Shown in pieces: positions 1 to 11,352 of a stretch of 64,000 nt of DNA. Under the pieces are notes generated by a model. It was given only the letters and a program-made list of their open reading frames with translations. It made no database searches and was not told the origin of the DNA. This DNA comes from Botrytis cinerea B05.10 (taxonomy: Eukaryota; Ascomycota; Leotiomycetes; Helotiales; Sclerotiniaceae): NCBI RefSeq assembly GCF_000143535.2, contig NC_037311.1, positions 2,480,001 through 2,544,000 on the forward strand, written 5' to 3'. The translations under genes and the position numbers were made by a program. How positions within the stretch are numbered: the first letter of the stretch is position 1; the number at the start of each line of letters is the position of its first letter.

Positions 1-1
1 A

Positions 2-1264
2 AATAGGAGGGCCGGTCGCTCTCGAATGATAGATGTTTTACCTGGCGAAGGGAAAGAAGTTCTTCCACCGTTCATCGACAACTTCAGTGATTTCTATAAA
101 GAGGAGCTTCGGCCGCCATCATCCATTGATTTCTTGTATGAAACGATGATGTCCGCTGGAGTACGGCCACAGAGTGACTGCTTAAACTTTCTTATCAGTC
201 ATGCTAGGGGAATACCTGATGGTATAAAGTATCTTCGTGAAAGCGGACTGCGACGCACTTTCTTCAAGTATATCGTTGGCCAAAATGCCGATCCACCAGC
301 AAAAATGACGCCTGCGGAAATTCGCATCATTCATGCATTCGTCACCTTACTTTGCAGATGTACGGATAAACTTATACCGCAGGCTCCTTCATACTCCGAA
401 ATCTCGATGTCCAAAGATCTGAAACGGCTTCATGAAAATTTCGCAGATGTCATCAACGATATTAACGCAAATGAGACAATGCCACGGGCGCTGCCTAGAT
501 CTAGAAAGTCTGGCATTAATCCGCTGTCTCACGCACTGGAGCTTATTCGAACCAGCCAGACAAGATACAAGCCTACATGGTATGCGATCTTCGATGCACT
601 TGCTAGACCTGGTATCACAATTGATCCTAATATAGTTGGTGACCCTCAAGATGATATCAATTCCTGGAGAATCTCTGCTGCTGTTCTGCAGGACTTCCAC
701 GACGTGGGGCTTGAACTTGAACCAAACGGCTTTCAGTTTGTTTGTCGAGGGCTGGAAAAGGCAATAGTTGCATCGTCCCGAATGGACCAAAAGTTACTGT
801 TTGCGGACGACGTTCTACTCGTAAAGGACGAATTCGCAAAATTATCTTCGACAAGTTTCGATATTGGTATTCCAGCTCTAGCTCATCATTTACATGGCAA
901 ACTACACGGCGCTGTTTTACATGCCTACGTCCGTGTTCTAGGACTAGCAGAGGATTTCGAGGGCATAAAAGCTGTAGTAGAGTGGATGGTGCTTCATCAT
1001 GAGCGTTTAATTACTGAGGCTAAGTGTAGCCGCAACGGCCACGAGCTTTTGAGAAGAACGTTGGTAGCTGCGAAAGTTTTTTGCAATGGGACATCCTATG
1101 AAGAAGAAGCACGCATACTGGTGGAAGGTGCCGAGGGCTGGGCATGGCCAACTGATCAGGATACTAGAACTTACGTTGAAGGGGGCCCATCGTCAGAATC
1201 CGGTGAGAGCTCTTTAGCGAGTGATGGAAGCGATGAAAAAACATTACTCAAGGATTTCTACTGA
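2..1264 (+). CDS. PPR-like helical-repeat protein, C-terminal part (5' truncated by window edge)
   Basis: The frame is open from the left edge of the window, so the ATG at position 26 is probably internal and the true start lies outside. The visible 420 residues end at a TGA at 1262-1264. The product is rich in amphipathic helices. It contains a stretch (around 900-1010) reading as a helical hairpin with AYVRVLGL and VVEWMV, a pattern I associate with fungal pentatricopeptide-like mitochondrial proteins. The tail is acidic and Ser-rich (SSESGESSLASDGSDEK) and looks disordered. No catalytic motif is seen. By family analogy a role in mitochondrial RNA metabolism is possible, but this is inference. 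It could equally be another alpha-solenoid protein. The next gene downstream is on the opposite strand and converges on it. Confidence 0.7.
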   Translation, partial: NRRAGRSRMIDVLPGEGKEVLPPFIDNFSDFYKEELRPPSSIDFLYETMMSAGVRPQSDCLNFLISHARGIPDGIKYLRESGLRRTFFKYIVGQNADPPAKMTPAEIRIIHAFVTLLCRCTDKLIPQAPSYSEISMSKDLKRLHENFADVINDINANETMPRALPRSRKSGINPLSHALELIRTSQTRYKPTWYAIFDALARPGITIDPNIVGDPQDDINSWRISAAVLQDFHDVGLELEPNGFQFVCRGLEKAIVASSRMDQKLLFADDVLLVKDEFAKLSSTSFDIGIPALAHHLHGKLHGAVLHAYVRVLGLAEDFEGIKAVVEWMVLHHERLITEAKCSRNGHELLRRTLVAAKVFCNGTSYEEEARILVEGAEGWAWPTDQDTRTYVEGGPSSESGESSLASDGSDEKTLLKDFY

Positions 1265-2437
1265 GATAAGCCATTATTTGAATCTAATTGACTGTACATT
1301 AGTAAAGCCTTGCAATGACAAGGTTTTGGAACTAGGCTTTTTGTGTGTACGATATAGAAGTAGATAGATTACCAATGGGTGTACGGACTGACGGCACACT
1401 GCAAGAATCGGCCTGGCAATGTCGCTTGAAATATCGATTTAGATATCTTGAGCACTGTTACAATGACTCGATGCAGATTGGATGACGAAATAAATGTCTA
1501 ATATCAAACAATTAGAGAATTAGAGAATGCATTTGCTACAAATTTTGAAAGTTGAGAATTGTCCCGTCAGTCCATGCACCCACTGGTGGATGTATCAACT
1601 TGAATATGTATGAATTTGATGATCTTTTCACAAATGCTTGAGGATAAAACTCTGATCTTCTTAGTATGTGCTCTCAGCAAACAGAAAGACATAGCTGCCT
1701 CTGGAGTTCGGCACATGAATCATATTGGGTATTGGATATAATGAGATGGACGCAGGGATGAGCCAAGGATAATTCTAGCACATTGAGAAATGACATATGG
1801 CAAATGAGTTATTGAGGTCTGCGGGTACGCGGGTATGCAGGATATGATGGTTCATAAATGAACGAGGCTTGATAGCTTGAATTGGTAAGGGTTCGATGAA
1901 TATGTTGGTCTGGTGGGGAAGCTGGTGGGAAAGTGGAGGAGCTATGAGCTTGGGGTGTTGGTGGGTGTTAGATCGGCACGATTGGTAGATAAGGGGAGCT
2001 TGGGGATTTTCTGGGAGTCGGTGGATGAGTGGAAGAGATTCGGGGGGATTTGGTAGAGTGGCAGATATAGAGAGAGCTAAGGATTCTTGGTGATGATGAC
2101 GATGATGATGATGATGATGATGATCGTATGATCTGGAGTTTGTCTCTTGGGAAAACTCTCTTCAATTATTGCTCTTCCATACCCTTTTTTGAATATTTCA
2201 TAAAATACTATAACATATACAACGTACTAACTTATAAGTATATAAAGTACATGACATAACATACATCAGAATGTAAAATCCCCTGCTAAATACATGCCAA
2301 ATCCACCGCTGAACGTCTTTACTGTTCTTCAATCTCATGTACAATTTTTGCTGCCTCTGCATCTGCAATTGAACTCTCCACTTTCGTCTACATCTATCTT
2401 CATTTCTCATGAAACATCGTGTTTCCACATCCTGCTC
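1265..2437. other. Intergenic between convergent genes
   Basis: No supportable gene is seen. The short reading frames here lack protein-like composition. The stretch holds a GAT-type microsatellite (2091-2125) and presumably the 3' ends of both flanking transcripts. Confidence 0.6.
2091..2125. repeat. (GAT)n microsatellite
   Basis: About eleven near-perfect GAT/TGA triplets, interrupted once by GAC, in noncoding DNA. It may be length-variable between strains. Confidence 0.9.
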
Positions 2438-3835
2438 TCACGACGTAAACATCCCCAACTGTTTCTGCACATTCATCACCCTCCTCCATCTTTCCATCAC
2501 CCCTAACACACTCATCACTCCCATCAACTCAAACTCATCTCCCAACCCGGCGCTTCCACTCTCGAGCTCCAACCACCTCATCATCCCTAACACCTTTCCC
2601 CTTTCCTTTCTCGGCCGTCGTTTCCGCTCCTTGTCCGCCCAGTCTTCATTCCCAACCCCGACATACACAGCGATTGTCTCACCAGTAGAACAGCGCATTA
2701 GCTTCATTTTTACCCCGCCTTTCTTGCTAGTCATTTCCTCGGGCACGGCAGCCAGTCCGACATGTGGAGCGGAAGAAGATGAGGATACTTGGCGCCATTC
2801 GAATTTCTCTTTGACGAACGTACGGGGAAGCGTGTGGTAGAAGGCGTAGCGCTCGGCGGTAAAGATTCCGCCGGTAGGGACGAGTTTTTCGGTCTTGTAA
2901 CCTTGGGATCGGACGCCGAATGTGAGGGAGTCGCTGGGGGAGGTAGGAAGGTTGTAGGTTGTTGGAGGTGGAACGATGGGTTTTGAGGGGTGTGAGGAGG
3001 ATGAGGGGGGTGTGAGGGGAGAGAGCGGGCGCGTGGGTGGTGGGAGGGTGGTTATATCTGTTATGAGGGTGACGGTGTTGAAGCTTGCAAAGGCAAGGAG
3101 AGGTGAATTGGGCGATGCGGTGGAATGGAGCGCTATATCCGGTTTATTGGGATTGCTGGGAGGCGGTAGGGCTGGAACGCTCTGTGGTGTGGATTGATGG
3201 ATTGTTATGTAGAAGAGTGGTGGTGGTGAAGAGGCAGGTTTCCGACCATTGCTCACTGGTTGTGCTGACGATGGCGAGAGAAGAATATCATATATCGAAT
3301 TCCTCGTAAAAGTTAAATCCCGTGGAAATCTGATTCCGGAACTAGCAGGATTGATCGGGGTATGAGACGCAGTATTGCTCGGTGCATGCGCCGCAGGAGT
3401 AGTGGTATTAAATCTCGACGTTATCGCTGATATGGGGGTTTGTGAAAAAGTAGATGAAGTGGGGGATCGAATAACTGCTTCCGGAGCATCTGAAGATTTT
3501 ATAACTGCCCTTAGGGCATCTGAAGGTCCTATCACTACTTCCGGAGCATCTGAATAGGTATAATCGAGAGGAGTATCTATCACCTCGGGCGCATCATTGT
3601 AACTGTGATCTACGACTTCTGGTGCGTCGTGATATTGGAATTTGGGAGTGAGTTCTTCGAGCGTCTCATGATAGTAGGATACAGTAGGACTGATAGACCC
3701 TACTGATTCATAGATGGATTCGGGGGATTCGTAACGATGATATGGAGGAGGAGTTTCGGATGTGGGGTAGAACCCCTCGTCGAAGCCCAGGACTTCTTTC
3801 CACTTAGATACCGATCTTGTCCGTCTCACAGACAT
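2438..3835 (-). CDS. Disordered DAPE-repeat protein with conserved C-terminal domain
   Basis: Single exon, 465 residues from the ATG at 3835. The frame is open 38 codons further upstream, but this ATG opens a basic sequence (MSVRRTRSVSKWKEVLGF) typical of an N-terminus. Residues about 65-130 carry degenerate repeats of a DAPEV motif. Residues about 130-330 are Ser/Pro/Thr-rich and probably disordered. The last 130 residues look folded: KFEWRQ, then MKLMRCSTGETIAVYV, then a basic linker and DEFELMGVMSVLGVMERWRR. This recalls a tubby-C-like domain found in many filamentous-ascomycete proteins of unknown role, though I could not test it. No signal peptide or membrane segment is seen. It converges on the PPR-like gene to its left. 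Function unknown. Confidence 0.75.
   Translation of the reverse strand: MSVRRTRSVSKWKEVLGFDEGFYPTSETPPPYHRYESPESIYESVGSISPTVSYYHETLEELTPKFQYHDAPEVVDHSYNDAPEVIDTPLDYTYSDAPEVVIGPSDALRAVIKSSDAPEAVIRSPTSSTFSQTPISAITSRFNTTTPAAHAPSNTASHTPINPASSGIRFPRDLTFTRNSIYDILLSPSSAQPVSNGRKPASSPPPLFYITIHQSTPQSVPALPPPSNPNKPDIALHSTASPNSPLLAFASFNTVTLITDITTLPPPTRPLSPLTPPSSSSHPSKPIVPPPTTYNLPTSPSDSLTFGVRSQGYKTEKLVPTGGIFTAERYAFYHTLPRTFVKEKFEWRQVSSSSSAPHVGLAAVPEEMTSKKGGVKMKLMRCSTGETIAVYVGVGNEDWADKERKRRPRKERGKVLGMMRWLELESGSAGLGDEFELMGVMSVLGVMERWRRVMNVQKQLGMFTS
3478..3632 (-). repeat. Coding minisatellite, 30-nt based DAPE repeats
   Basis: On the + strand the core GCATC (or GCGTC) of each unit sits at 3486, 3516, 3546, 3591 and 3624, so spacings are 30, 30, 45 and 33 bases, all multiples of three. 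Each encodes a variant of S/N-DAPE-V/A-V. The repeat keeps the reading frame, so copy number may vary without breaking the protein. Confidence 0.8.
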
Positions 3836-6800
3836 TATTACATGTATGTAGACCGTCTTGATGTTGAATTCTATGGATAGATGGATATTTGCTTGCAGCT
3901 TAACTTTTTGATCGGAAACAATTGGATCGGCATGAAGTTGCGAACACAAGAGATGTATGATGTTGTATACGAAACGGTTAAGAACGATCGATAGATGATA
4001 ATATTGCAGTAGATGAATGGTAAGGTAAGTGAGGTAAGGTAAATTGTAATGTCGTACAGAAAAGAACTACGGTCAAATTTCCAAAGTGCATATGTCCACA
4101 CTGAAACGGCACAGCGTGAGCTTTCATGCTGACCCCCCTATTGGTCATTGGCGGTAGTGATATCTGCTCCCTGTAACGTGGAGAGCGAACGAGACCACGC
4201 CAACAAAGCCAGCAAATGAACAAAACACAAAAAGGTAAGCACTTTTATTCGGGCATTAAGTGAAGTATGATGAACTCATATCGTAAAATCTCACACACCT
4301 AGGTAACAGCGAGATAGCTCGTAGCTATATCTCCACCGTGAAAAGTAGATCAACGCGAAATCTTTTTCAGAGGAATGCAACCCTGAAAAAGTCCTTGCGA
4401 AAGCGCTTCCAAGATCTGCTTGCTGTCCTGCCTGCTCGCCCATCCACACACTTCTCTTTGCATAACCTTTTTCTATTAGACGTTTCTAGATTGTTTGGGA
4501 TAAAATGAATTGGTGATCGGCATTTTATCCATTATCACAGGCAAATATGCACCACGATGCAGGTAATACCAGAAATCCATGGTGTGTTGACTTCGTTTCC
4601 ATTTTCCATTTGTTGGCTGCGTCCAGCCCTGACATTTTGAGTGCGGACATCCTTCAGAAATTGGCAAGGTTTGTGTATTTCAATATATGAGATAGGAAAT
4701 GGTGTGGGAGAGATTGAGAGATTGGGGTGACACCTCCGCCCTACCCCTGCATGCTCGTACAGGGCCTCCGTACCTGACCTACCGTGTCCTACTCTCCGGC
4801 AATTTGCTCGTGGATTTCATAGAGCTGACAGCTTGTGCATAGAAAAGAGCCAGAGTGTCTGGCTGGATGTCAGAGTAGGGTAACTACATTATCCCCTGCG
4901 TCAAATGACAGCCAGCCGATGCAGAATGATTCCCATCAGACTGGATCAGCGAAATGGAAAAACAAACTGTGTTGATTAAGTGGACTTGGTGGAGGTGAGA
5001 ACAAGAACCCTTTAGATGAAGAGTGGGATGGGTTGAGATTTGATGATTTGAGAATGTTATTGAGTTTTGACATCCAACAGCTCATTAGCTACTGTACGAT
5101 ACTGTGTTCTATCACATTCGCTTCTTCCGAGTGGATAACCGATAACCGAATTGATTGATTAGACGATGGTTGATATGGATGATCTGGTCTGAATCATCTG
5201 ATACGTCCTAACGCGAACAACATTTGCCTAATAAATGTTACATTGCTTTCGTTGAAATTGCTCTCAGGGGGATGGTAATAATTTTGCTGAAAGGGGGTTG
5301 AGTTGCAGTAGATAGTAAGTACCCATTCTTTGGTATGCCAACTCAATATAAAACACATACGGAGTGTGCCTTTCTCTCTCACTGTATTCCTTTGCCTCGG
5401 CAGTAACAATTTCCCCGAAATTTCGTCTGATATACAAGGTGCAAAAAGGTACCATTCGTGAAGGGCTTGGAGTAATCAGGGGTAATACGCCATCGGCCCC
5501 GTTCGGGCGCTTCGAAGTTCGAACTCACTGAGCCTCAAGCCGATCTTCTCCTTCGTCCACCCATAGGATTAGACTGTATAATGTACTTCGTAATTGTTCA
5601 ACTTTTGCTTTTTGAACTGTGTTTCCTCCGGCGCCCAGATCCTATCCGGAAGGGTCGGCAAACATATAATTCTCTCCTATCCCTCGGATTGTAAAATTTC
5701 TCGATGGTCTTCCCAAATTGCACCTCGAACTTAAACTTGTTGTTCACTGTTAAGCTTGCATCCCTGGCTCCCGGAGCAACATTGGAGCTCGGGCATCCAA
5801 ACTACCAAAGAAATGCAACTACCACGACCCGGTCCAAGTAATCTTAAAGGACCTCCAGCACACACCGTTTATCTCGTACCACAACTTCCCCAACATCCCC
5901 GAGACCATCGATAACACAACAAATTGGTACCTGTGTCCGGTTTAACCAATGAAAATCGAAATGTGGAGACGGACAGCAACTTCTTCAAATGTCGAAACGT
6001 TCCTGATGTGCTTGCTCATTTTGACATAAAATACACGACCGACCGTATATTCGTATATTCACCCGTCTAGGCATCACAAATTGTGTATCACGGTATCTCA
6101 AAGATTTGACGGCGTGACCCAAGCGGCAAAAGATCGACCACAGATCGAAGATGCATTTATGGCTGGAAAAGTTGTGCGTTATGGATTTTCTTTGCATTAA
6201 AACGTGGCCATCATCTGAAGGTGGCTTAATATTTCCCGCCACTTAACTTGTGCGTATGCATCAGCATATTGCCAGACGCCGAACAGGAAATATGATTTAT
6301 TGAATTCGCATCTTTCTCCTGTATTTCAAAAATGATGCTTTGACGATCGGGCGAACACATACGGTGGTTTCATATAAGCAGCTATCCAGGCATCGGAAGT
6401 CCGGCTGTTCTTGGACATTGGGGCTCCTGCGCCATCGGCATATACCCATCCTTTACAACAAAGCAAGCTTGCAAATCTTTACTATTAAGGAAACCAACTT
6501 CATGCTGAACTTTTCGATTCGCCAATGATCGACAAACCTGCATGCACATCAGCCGTCTCTCAAGGTCTTGGGCTGGGGCTTCTCACTCAGAAATCCGTTT
6601 CAGGATTTTAAGCCTTTCAAAGTATGCTTGGACTTCCACTTCAAGATACGCAGTTGATGTCTTGGTGAGGTAATACAGGATTGGATTCTCTGACGTCGGT
6701 CAGTACTTCTTCCCGCCATGCACCGTATAGGTAAAGGGCAGTTGGGTTCCGGCAGCACGGTCTTTGAATGCCGCTTATCTGCAGCTTGTCAGGCGCCATT

Positions 6801-7400
6801 GAATCATATTGCTCACAACACGAATTAGACCACATGATGCTGTCGTTCATGTCGCTGCAGAAATGCTGATTCTTAGTTGGTGAAGGGCTTCGGCAATACG
6901 CTGTTAGCCAACAATACATATCAGGCAGTCTTGATAGTGGTTCCGGCCGAAAGACGCGCGAGTGGAATATCCATGTGAGCCGTGGCCGGTTGTCTTGTCA
7001 TCGGCAAAAGGCAGCCGGCGGTCATTAAGATCTCATAGCGTGGAAAGGGTGTTCCTTGATATGTAGGCAATCAGACGACGCGGCCGTCGGAGTTGGGAGA
7101 TTCTTGACAATGGAAGCAAAAAGTCACCATCCAAGCATGGTTATCTTCGCTGAGTTGTCGCATTTGCAGTATGGATTTTTAGGTAAGAATGTTGTCAAAT
7201 ACTACATCTCGCCGCTTTGCCGACGCGATCTTTCCTCACTCAATTCACTGCCGCCTCCCACCAAAAACCCCAAAACTCAACACAACCACCTCCTGCCTTC
7301 ATCCTCCATGCGCCTCCAATAAATTGCAAAACAAACAAAACAGGAAGCAAAACTATCTGGCTAGCAAAACCTTGCCGTCCCACGGGAGGGACGGGAGGAG

Positions 7401-7417
7401 AAACCCCCGCGGGGTTT
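7401..7417. repeat. Short perfect hairpin followed by T-run
   Basis: A 7-bp perfect inverted repeat (AAACCCC/GGGGTTT) with a 3-base loop, running into a stretch of 13 T with the arm included. It lies directly beside the tRNA-like remnant on the other strand. Confidence 0.6.
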
Positions 7418-7426
7418 TTTTTTTCA

Positions 7427-7457
7427 GATTCGAACCAGGCGTATTACCACTCCACCA
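7427..7457 (-). pseudogene. tRNA-like remnant with A-box and B-box
   Basis: On the minus strand an A-box-like TGGTGGAGTGG (7457-7447) is followed after only 10 bases by a B-box-like GGTTCGAATC (7436-7427). A working tRNA needs roughly 30 or more bases between the boxes for the anticodon arm, and no acceptor stem can be paired here. The simplest reading is a tRNA or tRNA-derived SINE remnant that lost its middle. A chance match is also possible. Confidence 0.3.
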
Positions 7458-9304
7458 CCAGACCGCATTTGACCTGAACAAACAGGTATGTTTGTCGCCT
7501 TTGCGATCTGGATGGGAGAGGTTGCTTAAGTGGGTTTATATAGTAGAGTTGATGTATGTGTGTAGGAATGGTCGACATTTAGATGATTGACAGATGAATG
7601 TTTTTGTACACCGCAATATATCTATCTGCCTATGTGTGTGATCCGCGCATCAACTGCGTGGATCACATACACGTTGATTAGCAATGTCAGTCTCTGGCTC
7701 TTTGCAATCTCTACATCAAGTGTACAGTGTCAAAGTCTTGTCTATATTGTTAAGACTTTCTTATCACACATATAGACACGCACCACAAGTCAAATTTGGC
7801 ACAGCAGCACTATCATTATACTAGAGAGGCACAGCGCTTTTAAGATATGATTGTGGCTGGTGTGTATAAACACTAAGAAGGTTAAAAAAGAATGGCACGC
7901 GAAGCATATTACCTTGTGTGGTTCTACCACTGATTAGACTTCAGGCTTTGTCCATACTCGATTCCCAGTTTAGCTGTAAATACATGTATAAAGACACCAC
8001 CCGATCTTGTTCACAAGATTACAACTTAGAATAAATAATACACTGCACGCTCTGCATTCGCCATTGTCTGGTTTTGACCCTGCTGGAGCACTTGGACTAT
8101 CTCAAATATCAGTTCAGCCATGAGTGAGATCTGTGAAGGTAATTCTTGTAGAGGCCTAATGACTGAGAATGAGGTACAGGATACATCTTTCATGACATTG
8201 TGAGGGGCTTCCGTTTTGATGCAAGTAGTTGAAGTGAGAAAAGGTGTGAATAATTATTGTAGAGAGAATATATCACAAAGTGGGCCTTTCCATCAGAGAC
8301 ATAGCAATGATCACAGCTTGAATTGCCAAGACGAAGCCGGTGGGAAGATGCTCGATATCACAAAAATCTTGGGTGGTATTGTGAAGGTTATTGCTTCAAC
8401 TTCGACACTCCCGACTTCTAAATTCTCCTCCCAATGTCGTCGATACTGTACACACGTGCTTTCTGGAAATGAAGTTGTGATGCAGACGCGAGGCCGATGA
8501 TTCCCCGGAAGCTCTGACTTGTATCGCACTCAGCCTTATTAACATTCAAGTAGACATAAGCAGGAGCTTGGAGTATCGTCTTTCCCGGGAAGTTGCCGAT
8601 TATGCCTCGTTCCCGTTCTCTATTTGCTATCATTGGTTGAGATACGCTGGAGACTCAGCTGAAGTAAGACAACAAACCCTCGTCGGGTAGCCCTATCCGG
8701 AGGAGAGAGAAAAACAGCCCGCATTCGACCATCTCAATACTAATCACTATAATACTCTACAAAATCAATCGCAAATGAAATAGTTTACTTTGATAGCATC
8801 GAATGAAATGCCAGCTTGTATTTACTTAGCAACTCATTCTAACTACAATTTGACATATCTATGGAAGAAGTAGCTACATTGTTAAAAGGCTTCGCTGATG
8901 ACCAATTGCCATCTGTCCCTCGGGTAAGCCTCTTCACCGATGGATGGTCTCAATTACGTAGAGCGCCGAGAAGCATGGCCACAATAACAGTGCCCAGTCT
9001 CTCAGCTTCTGATCCAAGGATACCCACCTGGGTCCCAGTTCTACTCAATGGAACTCTGTTATGAGCCAAGCCACAGGGTCGACTTGTTTCGCGGTCGGGT
9101 GATTCATCATAAGGCTGGCCGTTGAAAAAAAGGAATCAAATGTCTACGTCACATTCCTCCATCAACTGAAACAAAAAACAAATGCTTTGATATACCACTC
9201 CTTGAACTTCTAGCATTATTCGCGTTGTATTTTTCTGCGCGTCGGTCTGCTTCTTCACCTTCATGTTGATTCTGTCTGTCTTTTCCTAAGCAAATTCATC
9301 AATT

Positions 9305-10968
9305 ATGGCTGTTAAATTTTACCCGTCACAAATCGGTTCTGACCTCGTTACCCCTTTGTCCTACACCGCATCTCCTGGCAAATTATTTTTTCAAGATCTA
9401 TGGCTCGTGTTTGTAAATCTTAGATTTGTTCCTGGTATCTTCATACCTCTTACTTCCACACCTTCTGGCGTCCTGGATGAATTGTACCCTTCTCCAGGGA
9501 ACTTATTGAATCTTGCTTTACATGCTGTTCTGTTCTTTCTGCAACTATGCTTTATCCTTTCGGTTCCTATCTGGTTTATTATGCCTGTGTGGGTAGTAGC
9601 CACGGGGTTCACCATGTTTTGGATGTTCAATTATTTACTTTGCTTAATTTTGAATGGGTCGGCATCTGTGTCAACGTGTGAATCAGCTCCGGAGTATGCC
9701 CAGAGAAAGGAAGAATTTGCTCATGAGCGATGGTTGTACATGAATGGTGTCTGTACTGGGTAACTCCCCCTGAGTATACCATTTGCGTCGTAGACTAACA
9801 GATGGACAGTCACCACTGGCTCAAAGGTTCCGTGGATCGTCTTGCTCTCACATTCGGCCGCCCCGTTCTAGGAATTCACAACAGAACGTAGGTTTTCCCT
9901 GTACTTTATCCACGTTTTTCACTAACAAAGCGTAGTAAGGGTCTAATTTTTGACCTCTTCGAATGTCTGATTCAGCGCACTCTCAATTACGCCACTGCTG
10001 ACATTCGTACCTCCTACCGCATCCTCAAAGGGACACTGTACGAACCTGATGTGACACGAGTGATGTTTATCCTCCACTCGCAAGGATCCATTGAGGGCAG
10101 CATGATCATAGATTGGCTTCTCGCCGAGATTCCTCAAGATCTTCTTCAAAAACTTGAAGTCTACACCTTCGGAAGCGCTGCTAACCATTTCAACAATCCG
10201 CATCTCCAAATAGCATCCCAGAACAACGCCCTGGCCCACCCGTCATTACGGGCAACTTCTCTCACTAGAACAGTCACCACTTTGTTCACGAACTCCAATA
10301 CTCCTGTAGAACTTCCACCGAGTAGAAATGGAAATGGAAAAGCCATCCCACATATCGAACACTATGCACACACATATGATTTTGTCTCTCGATTCGGAGT
10401 TCTCCACTATCACAGAAATGACACTAATGATACATTCGCCCCGCGTTTTATGGGAAGACTATTTGAGGTAGAAGCTGTGAGTATCAACGGAGTACTATTT
10501 TGCCACATGTACTAATACCTCGATGTTTAGAGCGGCCACATGTTCGTACAGCACTATCTAGACACCATGTTTCCACTTTCCAAATCCTCGCAAAGATTAT
10601 TGAACGGCACCGGAATCAAAAACGACGAGAACACTATGCGTGCAAACTGGGATCGAGAGCGTGTAGATGAAGATTGCGGATTCATGACAAGCTCGGTCGA
10701 AGGCAAAGGCCGCGTGGCGCCGGAAGACAAACTCGGAAGAGAAGACTGGGAAGTTTCTTGTGTAGGGGAATCAGAAGCTGATAGTGGGATCGCGCCACAG
10801 ATAAGTGTAAAGGGTGCAAAGACGAATGGGTCACAGAAGAAGAAGTGGACGAACTTTCCGGTGGAGGGAACGATAGTGACTAATGGAGCTTTTGGGACGA
10901 GCGGATATAAGGTCAAGAACTTGAGCAGATTATGGTTGTATCGTGACGGTAGAAGTCCCATGAATTGA
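9305..10968 (+). CDS. Membrane-anchored alpha/beta-hydrolase-like protein
   Basis: Four exons: 9305-9759, 9810-9887, 9936-10476, 10531-10968, giving 503 residues. All three introns have GT..AG ends and an ACTAAC or ACTAAT branch site, and phases match. Residues about 60-120 form two or three hydrophobic membrane segments. Residues 222-228 (FILHSQG) look like the nucleophile elbow of an alpha/beta hydrolase, with Ser226 as candidate nucleophile. YTFGSAANHF follows as the next strand. HTYDFVSRFGVLHY and SGHMFVQHYLDTMFP near the end supply candidate acid and His residues. The last 130 residues are polar and probably disordered. A lipase or esterase role at an internal membrane is an inference and the substrate is unknown. 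The gene converges on VPS41. Confidence 0.8.
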
Positions 10969-11352
10969 GATGGGGGACAGTGGTAATTTACCTGGTTTCA
11001 TTGAAAGAGCAATTTGAATCTGGTGTTTGGTGATGAGCCCGGGAAAGACTTTTGGTCCGTCGGGCTTCTGAATATTTATTCTTAGAGAGGTTGTATTTAG
11101 AATGATGTATTGATATACCAGTAAGGCTGGCGGATTTAGGGCTGGCGCTGTGGGATTTAGAATTACATTTGGATACCAAGTTTATTTACTTTTCATACAT
11201 ATGCACATCAAAACAATCCCAAAAGCCGTGAGGGAGCAGCCATCCCGTAAATAGAGGTATTATTATATTCTGAATTTCGTGTTCCGTTATACTTACTCCA
11301 AACCATGCATTCATCACTCCATATAATACCGTCAGGCCCACGCAAATATGCG
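10969..11352. other. Convergent intergenic spacer
   Basis: 384 bases between two gene 3' ends. It should hold both 3' UTRs. No gene is seen. Confidence 0.6.

Larger units (their letters stand above)
3836..9304. other. Long gene-poor stretch
   Basis: About 5.5 kb with no reading frame that looks like a protein. Candidates of 60-133 codons overlap each other in several frames, lack plausible starts and show no domain-like pattern. The far right part is the upstream region of the hydrolase gene at 9305. It holds a small tRNA-like remnant and a hairpin (separate entries). I see no transposon open frame or terminal repeats. It could be decayed repeat sequence or a large regulatory region. Confidence 0.55.

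Noticed and set aside
8861..9064. 67-codon frame just before the hydrolase gene
   Set aside because: The following gene has a good ATG at 9305 and no intron joins the two convincingly; the composition is not clearly protein-like.
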